Of a stretch of 64,000 bases of DNA, positions 1 to 10,835 are shown piece by piece (the stretch's first letter is position 1; each line of letters opens with the position of its first letter). Position numbers and translations under genes: made by a program. The notes below the pieces were generated by a model. That model did not search any database. It worked only from the letters and a program-made list of their open reading frames with translations, and was not told the origin of the DNA. This stretch comes from Lenzites betulinus (taxonomy: Eukaryota; Basidiomycota; Agaricomycetes; Polyporales; Polyporaceae), in assembly GCA_022264855.1 (NCBI GenBank), contig JABYQU010000055.1:186001-250000 (forward strand), read 5' to 3'.

Positions 1-1443
1 TGGATTGCTAGAGCTGCTCGTGGAAGCTCGCTTGGGAGGGAAACAGATTGTCCGATAGTACTGACGCTCGAGGGAATAGCAACTCGTCCCCGGCCATAAC
101 TTCAACATCAACTATCTTCAGATCTAAGCACTTCTCGTTGGACTCTGGACGCTCGTTCGCAGAAAGCCGTGTACGTCATACATCTGTATGGCAGATCCTA
201 AATTGCATCGCACCCACATTTGTTGACGCTTGTACAACACGTCTGAGTCACGCGTCAAGACGCAAGGAAGCGGCGCAGCACAATGCACTCTGGCGCACCT
301 CTGGCGCGTGGTCGGTGAGTCTCGCCTATGAGGATATCTTGATTCTGTATGGCTGGATGAGGCATACTGCTAAGTAGAGTCGTCATAGAAGTATTCCGTC
401 AAGCCATACCTCAATACAACACTGTCGCGACATCCGCCCGTGTTTGCCAGGCTTTTTGCGAACCGACTTTACAGGCATTGTGGGAATATCAAGCTTCGAT
501 ACTGCCTTTACTTCAGCTGCTTTCCCCCGATTTAAATATATAGGTGGCAGAGGAAACCGCGAAAAGACTGGCATGGGATATTATGCTTACCGTGACGTAG
601 GTTGACGCTTGACACCCTCAAGGAGCATGCCCCATCGACGCGAGCTTACCCCACTTTCTCTCTCTTCTTACAGATTTTGAACAATACCCCCGATACTTCG
701 CGGTGGCCGCGCTTCTGCGAATATGCTAAGCGGACCCGTGTCTTGCGTCACGACGGATTGAACTACAAACTCCTGCACGAGGACACCTCCGACCGTTCAT
801 GCTCGCTCAATATCTACATGATGCCGTCTGTATAGTTAAATCTCAGATACTGCACATCGGACCCATGCGCATCACTGCCTTCGAGCTCGACGCGGCGCTT
901 CGGCGCGGGGAGGCTGTTAGGTCACGGTGATGGTCCAGGCGCCGGTGTTAGCAGTCCGGAGCTGCAGTCTGGTGGTGTCCCCGGGGACGAACCGACGCCC
1001 AGATCTCGCTCTGTCAGCGGGTCGCGCGGGCATTGCTTGGAGGTGCTGACGATGCCAACCTTTGTGGGGGTGGATAGCGGTGATCATTTGAACGAGTCGC
1101 GGCCACTGCTGGAGGGCGCCGCGGCGCTGGTGCATATGCTGTTCCCGCATCTCGAGCTGGCGAGGTTTCGCGCGGACCCGTTGAGAGGTCGAGCTTATGA
1201 GCAGTGTCAATGAGCGCAGACACTGGACGAGGTCGAGCGCATCCGGCGGGCTGAACAATAAGTATTAACGGAGATGTAGTGGGTCAGTCATTCTCTGATA
1301 CCCCGGAGCTACGTCGGTAACACAAACACGCATTGGATGTCGATTCGGCAACAAACTACTACGACACATAAAACCTCCACATATTCAGGTATCCACCCAA
1401 CCCCGAACTCCGAGGCTCAGGAACCCGTCTAGTAGCGGGAGCT
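1..1443. other. No supported gene; intergenic
   Basis: Only short open frames without recognisable domains, splice structure or composition were seen. The first 58 bases read openly on the plus strand to a TAG at 56-58 and could be the last codons of a gene that starts outside the window, but nothing else supports that. A minus-strand frame ending near 919 was considered and rejected. Confidence 0.5.
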
Positions 1444-2148
1444 CTACATGATGACCGCGCCGAGCGCGGCGAGAGCACCGGCGCCGACGATCTGAGCGAC
1501 GCTCACACCCGTGCCCAGGGCGCCGTTCGGCGGGCTGAGCTCGCCGGATTGCTCCGCGAGGGCAGCGCCGCTGCCAGTTGGGGTCCCGGAGGCGGCAGAG
1601 CCGCTGGGCGCGTTGCTGCCGACTGACTGGTTTTGAGTAGGAGCACTGCTCTCGCCCACAGAGGCAGAGCCCTGTGTCACATTGTAAGAAAGCTCGTCGT
1701 TAGCAAATGCTACACTCTATGGTTCACAAGCGGGGCGTGAAAGGATCATGATAGTAGACAACGAGACTTACCGAGGGAGCGACCGAGCCATAGATGGGGG
1801 TGGGGGCAGCGGAGCTAGTCGCATCCACCGGCGCGACACTGAGGGACTCGCTGACGGTAACCTCGGCAGGGGCCGACGAGCTCGCTGTGGGGACGGCGGC
1901 GGGCGCGCTTGAGCTGGCGGTTGCCACCACGGTGGGGGCGGAGCTGCTTGCGCTGGGCACTTCCGCAGGGGCGGTCGACTGCCTTTTGTTGAACGCCAGT
2001 AGAGCGTCCGATGTCACGTTTAAGTGCGCGTTGACTGATATGGACCAAAGACAAGTACTAAGTAATCAGGGACACGCAGGATGCGACGGGGATGCTTACC
2101 TTGGAGAATGACCAAGGCGGCGGCGACGGTGACTTGCAAGACACGCAT
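1444..2148 (-). CDS. Small Ser/Ala-rich GPI-anchored surface protein
   Basis: Three exons, 2148-2100, 2034-1772 and 1671-1444, give a 179-aa protein; both introns are GT-AG (65 and 100 nt). The N-terminus (MRVLQVTVAAALVILQGVNA) is a typical signal peptide, cut by a phase-1 intron after codon 16. A Lys-Arg pair before Gln (NKRQ) would suit a Kex2-type protease. The middle has tandem ASSSAP-like repeats rich in Ser, Ala, Thr and Pro, suited to O-glycosylation. The end is a hydrophobic tail (VAQIVGAGALAALGAVIM) with no cytoplasmic residues, as in GPI-anchor signals. This predicts a wall or plasma-membrane protein; no catalytic domain is visible. Exon 1 length and intron phase match the genes at 3986 and 7425, so they are probably paralogs. 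Biochemical role unknown. Confidence 0.8.
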
Positions 2149-3985
2149 GTTGATACTATTTGGGCGAAGTGATACAACAAATAGCAGATGGATTGAAGTG
2201 ACAGGCGAAGATACAGGAGCTGCTGTTTTTTGCGGACGAGTGCAGCCTATTTTATATGATCGACGGACACCAATTGACGCACGGCGGGAGATTACCGCTC
2301 TGCGAAGAGTGCTGTGAATTATTAGCGATGTGCTGCGCAGAGGTCATGTAGCCTACTAAGAACACGCGAAGCGACTTGAAATAGTTTGCTGGCGGTGAGA
2401 ATCCTTCTGGCCAGTGCCCAGACATCGTTCTTGCCGAGCTTTCGGACGGTGCGAGAAAAACTCACACCTGCCAACATGACGGCTAGCGCGTACAGCAAAG
2501 AGTGGGAGAGCTGAGCTTCTGGCGCAACATAATGGACGGCCTGTTATCGACCCCTCGTAGGTCGATGTTGGTCCGTCGTTGGCCGGTCATTAAAGTCATT
2601 TGTCCAGTTCGACCGTTACACTCCTGAGTCCTGCCCTCACGTAAAAAGCTGGTTCTAACGGCCTGCCAACCGGCGTTATAAGACCGCTTGGAATAACACC
2701 TGTGCAGAAGATTCAGCCGTTTCGTACTGATCCTCTGCATGCCGGTCGGCGGTGGTATACGTACCATATTAGCAGACGGAGCGCCCAGACGCGGCAGAAA
2801 GATGCCTGACACGGACTCCACGTATGTCATCCTCTTAACGAGGGGCCGTGTACAAGCTGATTGTTGCGGGCTGGACGTAGTCAGTACTTATTGTACACTG
2901 TTCTTGATGACATTAATTTGACGCGTTCATTCGGTAGAAAACTACAACGTGGGCCTTCAGAGTTATTAATCTTCATATGCCTCGTCAAATTCTCGGTCGT
3001 GGCTTGTGCTCAGCATGATTTGCAGTGTGAAGAAGTGACGGCGGTGGTGGTACAAGTTACTATATATCACGCTGAAGGCGACGATCACGGTGAGTACGAA
3101 CAAATAAGCGCCGTGCCGGGATTCCGGACAATGCCGCGCTGGATCAGACTATTTATAGCTACTTATAACTCGCCCTCCTCGCTGATCCTCTGGGTCTCAC
3201 CAGCTGCTTCGCATCTCTCTTTTTGTTCTCCCTTCAGTGCATCATTCTGCGTGTATCTTGGAGTACGTATAAATTGACCGAGGTGGGTTGACTCTATACA
3301 TCGCATTGAAGCTTCCCTGAGGCACTCACAAACTATCTACTGCAGCTAGCGCAGGAATCTTGAAGACGGATGCCTCAGGATATTGTGCCTTCTGGTGATA
3401 CACGCAAGACGTACATTACGACGTGTCTGGAATACAAGTTGTATACATAGCATGACGTGCGTATCCTGGTACAATGCGAGTCATCACGACACGCGGAACG
3501 CGGTCTGTTCCTCCATCGTGGCTCGTTTTCCTGACACGGCGTCATCACGCCGCTTCGGCCACACGAGGACTACTCCCGCAAGTACAACATGAGGCCTTCG
3601 GGCCTCCATACACCCACAAAGAGGGCGAAATTTTGAACACCGAAGCACAGAGCCCGATGCATGAAGTTTCAAGCGTGGATTTCTCGGGCCCTGCATGGGC
3701 GGCCTCACGACCGCGTAGCACATCAGCAGGTGCATTTCAACTCGATTGAATACCAGGAACAAGACGAGCCTCGGTCGCGGATGCGAAACCCAATTACGGG
3801 GGGTGGCAGAACATCTAATATGATCACGCATCTGACAGGTGTGAGATGTCTGCGAGCCCGTCAAATAGCAGCTTCGGGGCCGTTGAGGAAGCTTTTGCGA
3901 CCCCACATCCCCCGCTTCACGCAGGTATCCACTCTTTTTCAAGCATCTTCTCCCATTCGAACCATTTCGAACCATTTCCTCTGCA
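2149..3985. other. Intergenic region; no supported gene
   Basis: This separates two divergently transcribed surface-protein genes. AT-rich TATA-like patches occur near 3150-3170, but no open frame beside them shows a domain or a convincing exon chain. Open frames on the opposite strand of the downstream gene look like shadows of its Ser/Thr-rich codons. Confidence 0.5.
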
Positions 3986-4892
3986 ATGCGTCTCTTGGCC
4001 GTCTTCGTGGGTGTTGCCGTTGCTGCTGCACAAGGTATGTTCTCCAGAGTCCAGCTTCTAGCGCCACGCTCAACGTGAATGTCATAGTCAACGCGCTCCA
4101 TGTGCAGCGGAGCCTCATTGATGGGCTTCCCGTACGTCGCAAATCGGATCGCCTTGATAGCTTCCCTGACAGGCCTGTTCAACGTGTTTAGGGGGATGCG
4201 ACGACGAAGCCCCTCCCTGCCTCGGGGGCCATTACGATCGACACCTTCCCCGCGCCCAGCGGGGAGCCCACCACTATCTTCATCGCCTCCGGTACGGGCA
4301 CCGTGTTCCTCGCCTCCGGTACGGACACCGTGCTCCCCCCCTCCGGTGCGAGCACTATCACGGACCACTTCTCTGTGGGCACCAGCCGCGGCGTGTCCGC
4401 CTCGTCCTCCTCGTCGAGTGGCGAACATGGATCCACAATCACGACAAGCATCTCCGCATCCCGGGTGACCGCGTCGAGCTCGGCGTCGAGCCAAGAGAGC
4501 GTCACCTTGTCAGACTTCTCCGTCTCTCCCGTCAGTCCCCCTTCTGTTTCGACTACCCTTGCCGTCCACGTACTTACACATAGCTGCGTGTGCTGCGACA
4601 GACCGTAACCCCTAGCGTCACCGCCAGCTCCACGGTCACAGGCAGCAGCAGCGTGACCGACTCCCTCCCCGTCCCCAGCGATTCCCTCACGGGCTCCGGC
4701 GGCACGGTCACGGTGCCAGCGCCGAGTTCGTCGGGGACCCCGAGCAGCGTTCCTTCGGGCTCTGTTGCCCCCAGCGGCACGGTTGCGCCCAACACGAGCC
4801 CAACACCTACACCGAACGCCGCTTCCGGCTTGCGCGGCGACCACGTCGCCCTCGCGGGAGTGCTCGCTTTCGCGGGCATGCTTATGGCTTGA
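3986..4892 (+). CDS. Ser/Thr-rich GPI-anchored surface protein
   Basis: Four exons: 3986-4034, 4088-4131, 4192-4530 and 4602-4892 (or 4584-4892, both in frame), giving 240 or 246 aa. The signal peptide starts MRLLAVFVGVAVAAAQ and is cut by a phase-1 intron after exactly 49 nt, as in the gene at 2148. The second exon restarts with the same TCAACGCGC bases as that gene's second exon, which argues for common origin. The body is dominated by Ser, Thr, Gly and Val with runs of Ser, a pattern of heavily O-glycosylated wall proteins. The C-terminus (HVALAGVLAFAGMLMA) is a hydrophobic GPI-type tail. No enzyme domain is visible. Probably a cell-surface mannoprotein-like protein of unknown role. Confidence 0.78.
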
Positions 4893-7424
4893 ACAGACCG
4901 ACGTATACCCCATGTCGTGTCGTGCGAGAGCTGGCGGGCGAGCCTCGACCTTGGAAGGACTATACCTTGTTTCTTTGGACCTTTTCTTTGGGTTACGTGT
5001 TTTGACTTTGTTGTTGTTCAGGACTTTATCGGGGATATAATAGGTGTACTGTGCAAGGGGGTGCATTGAGGATGTGTGATATGTCGTGTCGCGGTTGTTC
5101 CGTGGCTGGTATGCCAAGTACCAATGAGCGCGGTGTATAAGTCGCGATCTTTTCCGCCGCCTTCTTTCCTGATACTGCGAACAGATTCGCAGAAATGTCG
5201 CGCCGAGTTTGGTCGCAGCACTCCGTTCGTACCTGACCATGTCCGCCGAAGAAGAATAACGGACGTCGCCAAGAGAACCGATGATCCTGCGGGGATGTGG
5301 CCGTGCACCGTGCACCTACAGTCCGTGGCCGACGTTGGTCATACAGGGTTGCACTGTTTCCTGTCCCCGGCGCGTCGGGATCCTTACCGGCGCAGCACAG
5401 AATGCACTGCTCCGTGCCATGCACCCGGAGCAGTGATCGACGGCAGTATTTTGCACTAACGGGATATACTAGGGAAGCGCCGCCTAGGCGTGGGTGTAGA
5501 CCTTGCGTATATTCGGAACTACATGCCCAGATGCGCTCTGCCTGGACCTCCGGAGCTCCGAGTCCAGAGACGGACCGCGGCGTGCAGGAGAAGCTGCTTC
5601 GATCTTGTGGTCCGGACGACCTTGCATGCAGGGTAATGTGTTCATGGGAGTATCGGCGATATACGGACAGCTTGAGGGGATCGATGCCCGCTATGAATTC
5701 GGCCGCGCCAGTGAGGTCGCAGGCCAGTCAGGGTACCCCTGGCCGTCCTTGCTGTTCACAGGACGTATGTAAATGCCCGCGTCGACTTCTTCAGGGCGGT
5801 GAACACAGGAGCATTGCCGTTGGGGTAGTGTTTTCGAGGAGTGAGGGGGAACTGAAGCCTGAAGCTCAGACCCGGCCGAAGCCCCGTTGATTCGAATGAG
5901 GTTGTCGTTGGTTGTCGTCGCCGGCCGACATGCGAGTGTGAGTTCGTTCACGTACCCATAGCCCCCTGGAGTTAAGCTCGGTTGCTAGTAACTAGTGCCA
6001 CGGCTTCGAAGCCTACGTCAGCGTTCAAAAATGTACAAAGTTAGAGTTAGAAGGCTTGGATAAGACGCACGTTTGCGATAGATGTCCTTCGGGTGGGAAT
6101 ACAGAAGGAAGAGCTGGCGTGCGCTAGATACGAGTCGACAGAAGAGTCTGATGCGGTCATGATACAAGCGTCATTCTAGTGCAATTCGTTGTCGAAGAGC
6201 CGACGTTGTGGATCACTAGATGACAGTGAGGGCGGGTAAAGCACCGGGCGCATTGGCTCTAGACAATTTGACGCGAGTACTACTTTGACTGATGCGTACC
6301 TGAATGGCCACCCATCGCATGTATTTTTGGAGCGTGTTGCACTGGGTGATCTAAACATGTTTACTTGCCCTAAGAGACACTGAACAGCACCTTGTTATTT
6401 CTGGCAGCCGCGGGTGCAAGCCATGGGAGGATCTATAAACTCGCAGTCCTGTCTGGAGGACTTGGTACTGATATACGCCACAAAATGCACGAACGTGTGA
6501 GATATGAAGTCATGGAACAATGAGTGCAATTATCAAGGACGTAGGTCTCTTGGCACCCCCTACCCGGCTGGGAGATATATATGTCGGCTGAAATGGCCCG
6601 TCGCACGTTCGCCCCGGGTTTTGGGCGGTGCGACGATGTCCTTCGCATTAATGGAGCTTCGAGACGAGTCATGATGTCACAAAACGGCGAGGCATGCATC
6701 AAGACTGGAAGAGTACAGGTATGTCGGCAGCGACATGGCAGCCCGGGTAGGAATTGCAAGAAGCAGCTGCGCATCCCGAACGCATGCGCGATTTGTGCGC
6801 AATGCATCCGGGTCTGGGCGCCTAAACATGCTCTTGGCATTGTACCACATCTGACCCGGCGGCATGTGCTTACCCTTCCTCGACAGTAGTCTGTTCAGTG
6901 GATTGTTGGCAGCTGACTCCAATCTCGTTCCGAAAACACTCGAAGGCGTAATACTGTCGGCTGAGCGCTCACCCGAAGGCGAATCTTGTACCTGGACACC
7001 CAATTCCCGGCGGTTCACTGGTCACTCCCGACGCTCGAGCTCGAGCTCTGTCCAAATCATCCCATACCCGCACGCTCAGGGTCCAGTGTGGCTCTACACT
7101 GATCTGGCGACGACGCTCGAGCGGGTGTCAAACTGCGGAACTGTGTGTCGCGGGCCGCAGCACGACTGTCCCGCCTGAGAAAGACCCCTCGATGCCAAGT
7201 AAACGTTACATGCCACAGTGTCCGATAGCTTGCGCACATGGGGAGCGAGGAGTACCATATATACTGGCGATCTCGGGCGATGTCGCCTTCGGATAGCGCC
7301 TTCCCACACCGAGCGCACATATGAGGGCGCGTCGCACGTTGTTCAGAAGTTCTGCCGAGTCGCGGAAGATTAAAGGTCTGCCCGTCTCTCCGCCGCGCGG
7401 GCACGGTCGTTTCCCCTCACCGCC
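4893..7424. other. Long intergenic stretch; no supported gene
   Basis: About 2.5 kb with many short frames in all phases but no exon chain, domain or codon pattern that supports a gene. TATA-like runs lie near 6572-6582. Non-coding RNAs cannot be excluded by reading alone. Confidence 0.5.
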
Positions 7425-8156
7425 ATGCATGCGACGCACAGGTGCTTTGTCGTGTGGTGGGCCCTAACACTAGGTGAGCTCAAGTATCCGTGTCGTAGAG
7501 GATTTTGCAGGTCTAACAAAATATAACAGTAGTACTCCTGTCGTTCGCTGCCGTCTCACATGCCGCACCCGCTGGTAGCCCCGCCGACCCAGCCCGACAT
7601 CCTCAATCGGTTGGTGCCATTCTACGTTCTCATATGGCGGAATAGAATGCTGACAGTAACCTCACTCTAGCCATCCGACCAGACACCTCTAGCGTCGAGC
7701 TCGACCTCGGACACACTCGGGTTTTCTGAGACTGACTCGGAGGCAGCCGCGCCCATCAGCCGTCAACACGGCGTTCTCTCTATAGAGATGCCGTCGAGCG
7801 TACCCCATATCGCCGTGGACTCGTTCCTATCCCCGAAGGCGGTCGAAATAGTCAGTACCTGCACCGGTTCACGGTCCTTTGCGCTAACGGCTCCCACTCA
7901 GCCTTCGCGCCCTGCACCGGCTGATGCGCTCTCAATACCATCCCCGCGCGGTCCTGCGGATACGTTCGCGGCGGCGGACGCAGCACGCTTGGCGCGACGA
8001 GATCATCCGCTTCTGGCTGCGTCCGACGGCGATGACACCCCTTCTGGGACGCTGTGGCCGTGGTCCCCAGCAGGCCCATTAGCATATGGGGCCGTTATCC
8101 TTCTTGTCGGCGGGGCCATCGGCTGGGCCTGCGAGAACTTCCGGATCGATTTGTGA
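7425..8156 (+). CDS. Small secreted single-pass membrane protein
   Basis: Exons 7425-7473, 7530-7609, 7671-7850 and 7902-8156 give 187 aa. The 51-nt intron 7851-7901 is a multiple of three, so retention would add 17 codons. The second intron begins GTTGGT, a weak donor. Exon 1 is 49 nt with a phase-1 junction inside the signal peptide (core VVLLSFAAVSHA), as in the two preceding surface-protein genes. A Ser/Pro/Asp-rich extracellular part follows, then one membrane span (AYGAVILLVGGAIGWA) and a short tail ending NFRIDL. Unlike its two relatives it has charged residues after the hydrophobic segment, so it is better read as a type I membrane protein than a GPI protein. Function unknown. Confidence 0.68.
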
Positions 8157-9383
8157 GCTTTCATTGCGGGTTTTAGGGCTGTACAGGGTCTAGGGAGCTT
8201 CGGATGCTTGAATTGTATCATAGTCGCATCAGGGATTTTACACGACCGTCACGATGGGCCATACCTAATAGCCTCATAGCCTCCCCTTCCGCATGGGTCC
8301 AATGTCCGCGACGTTCGGCCTACCGGCGGCACGCTGGACGTCCGCTGCGGCACTCCTAGCACAGGTTAGAATGCGAGATCTGCGGATGTCGTGGCTAGGA
8401 ACGAGGGCCTCGTACGGGTAGCGTGAAGTGCACAAGGATATAGCACTTCAGGCCAACTCGGGTTCGGTAAAGTCCCGTTCTCGCCCTACGGTGTGCCGTC
8501 CCCGTCGCTGGCTGAAATTGTAGTAGTTGCAGAGGCTTAACAACGGTCTGGCGTACTCTGCCGTGCGGCGCTCTACAACATAGAACAGGTGTTGTGCCTG
8601 TCCCGCGTTTGCCGAAGAACTTGAACTCAGAGGAAGTTTCGAGCCTGCTGCCAGGCACACCGCGGCGTAGGCATCCTGCTCAACTTGCCCCCGAACTCGA
8701 TGGCCAGTTACTGGCACTAGCACACGCTAAGAGACCACTTCAAAAATCGAAGAGCGGTGGATCAATTTGGTCACTCACCAGAGATGTGCCCGCGCGATTA
8801 ATGCAGGACCTGACTCCGGGGAGACCAAGATGTATATCCTACACATCTCGCCCTCAAGCACAATGAGAGAGGGGTTTCTCGTCGTCAGGCGGGTTCTCTA
8901 GAGCTTGAGAACGTATGAACTTTCACTACTTCAGTATCGGCTCATTTGCCGCTTATTTAGACTCGGGGCTGCCACTGTCAATATTACTGCTAGTCCGCCA
9001 CCGCCTACACCGTATTCATACGACCCTCGAGGGGGGTTTGGTGGTTCACCGGGGGTCCTCGACGCTCACTTGGAACCATGAGTGATTGGCTTACATACTA
9101 CCTGCAGGTCGTAATACCAGACATGCGACCTTGCAGTCGTATGTTTGGTGCCACAAGGCCACACATCTTACCGTACCGTCTCGATGGCGTTTGCCACAGA
9201 CTAGCGTCGGTGTTTCGAGACTCACAAAGTTGAAGAGAACACCAGATGTTCATACACTAGGCGGTGCATGAGCCTGACCAATGATACATTGAATATTACT
9301 TCACGTACGAGAACACGACACAGAGAAAAAGGCAGAGCAATGATACAAGGAGGCATAAAGAGAAACGCGTTCAAAATATCACG
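8157..9383. other. Intergenic; no supported gene
   Basis: This 1.2-kb space lies between the plus-strand surface gene and the minus-strand SUMO gene, whose 3' ends converge here. It should hold both 3' UTRs. No further coding signal was seen. Confidence 0.5.
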
Positions 9384-10071
9384 TCACGCTGAGCCTCCGA
9401 CCTCTGTAAATTTGAGCATGAGTAGGTACTCGCGAAGCAAATATCGGGCAAATAACGTACGTTCTACCATTGCATCAATAGCATCTTCAGTGGCAAAATT
9501 ATACGGTCAGCGTGAAGTTGTCATGCAAGCGAGCGGCGGGGCAGACGTACCGTTATCCTCCATATCCAACGATGCCGGCGTATCGTCGTCGCTTATCCTG
9601 GTCCCATCATACAGGAATCTGCGAAGAAGGCCAACAAGATCGGCATGAGCTCTCCCGCGCTTCCCAGCGTGCCGCGTGCTTCGCGACGACCCCCGCCGCC
9701 GCTCGGCCGCCCAGGCGACGAGCGCGGAGCTTGGTGGGGTCGGCGCGCCAGTGCGGAGGGCCACTCACCTGATGCTGCTCACGTCCTTGCCGACCTTGTT
9801 CGCATACGCTCCTTGGAGCTTGCTTAGTTTCGTGTTCATCTTAATCTTGAAGAACACCTCCTCCCCAGTCTGGGTCACGACCTAGAACACCAGAGAGTCA
9901 GCCCCCGTGTGTTGTATCCCTGTTGCGGCCGCCGCAGACGAAGTCCCCGGAAGGCGCACTGTACGGGGACGCTGTGCCCCACCCACATACCTTAATGTTG
10001 ATCGGTGCGGTGGGGTCAATGAGCTTGGACTCCGCGTCCTGAGTCGAGGGGTGCTGCTCGTTGTCGGACAT
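9384..10071 (-). CDS. SMT3: SUMO (small ubiquitin-like modifier), Smt3 family
   Basis: Five exons: 10071-9991, 9881-9769, 9618-9551, 9484-9461 and 9403-9384, giving 101 aa. The joined product has the SUMO beta-grasp core: PINIKVVTQTGEEVFFKIK, then RFLYDGTRISDDDTP, then DAMVEQVGG before a two-residue tail (Ser-Ala). In this family a Ulp/SENP protease trims the tail to expose Gly-Gly, which E1 (Aos1-Uba2) and E2 (Ubc9) join to target lysines, mainly in the nucleus. Length and residues fit yeast Smt3 and human SUMO well. The last two coding exons are only 24 and 20 nt and encode the processing site. All splice sites are GT-AG and the frame is intact. Single small housekeeping gene; no sign of transfer. 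Confidence 0.95.
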
Positions 10072-10835
10072 GCTGCAGGTCGACGCGTCGTGTGTCTGTC
10101 GCTGAGGAGGAGATGTGCGTGGATCGCAAGCAAGATTGGGGACAGGGTCAAGTCGGGCTTCAACGAATGAAAGAACTGGCGTCAGCGCCGCTACTTACGT
10201 AATATAAAGCGCTCAGACAGCCTCCAACATTGACTTTTCATATTTACCGACTCGGACTCGGAGGACGAGCCAACACTGTCGCAAGAACAAATACACAGAT
10301 GAGAATATTGTGTGATATGCGGAACGCAGCCGCTGAACGTCGATCCGAGGTGAAAAGCTGCAAATGAAACTCCCCAGGAGTCGGGAGGGTACTAAGCAAC
10401 AGAAGAACCGTACGGTCTAGACAGCATCAAGTAAGACAGCAGGGTGAAAACACTACGCGGAAAGCATGGTAAGGTAGCAGGATATGGGAAGGAAGCATGG
10501 TCTGAAGGTAGCAGTACACTGTGAACACGGCGGCATAGCATGTGGGGAGCAGCGAGGACATTGAAGGGTCTATCATCTACGATCATGGGGGGGACTAGGG
10601 GGGGACTTGAACTATGGAAATGCACTGCCGTGGATGTGATTAGCTGTTACACATGGTATTTCCATGTGATCCAAGACGTACATGTTTGTGAAGATCAACG
10701 AAGACATTTCTGCCAGTGGTCCACTCGAGAGGCATCGGGAAGCCGACAACAATGGACGTGCGCGGCACCTATGAATGGACAATCAGTCTACCAACTTCGA
10801 CTTGCGCGCTGATAAAATGCTTCATCTACATTGGA
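10072..10835. other. Intergenic between SUMO and F-box gene
   Basis: Upstream region of the SUMO gene and downstream region of the minus-strand F-box gene. Apart from the TATA-like octamer near 10,201 nothing distinct was seen. Confidence 0.5.
10201..10208 (-). promoter_or_regulatory. Possible TATA-like element of the SUMO gene
   Basis: On the minus strand this reads TTTATATT, about 130 bp upstream of the SUMO start codon. Spacing allows a TATA role, but a single AT-rich octamer is weak evidence. Confidence 0.3.

Noticed and set aside
917..1258. Minus-strand frame ending in TGAWTITVT, reminiscent of the C-terminus of a secreted oxidase
   Set aside because: The match is a dozen residues; upstream residues show no copper-binding or other domain and no exon chain was found.
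3484..4494. A 336-codon open frame on the minus strand opposite the Ser/Thr-rich surface gene
   Set aside because: It is Arg/Gly-rich, follows the third-position pattern of the opposite gene and has no domain. It is a shadow of the real coding strand.
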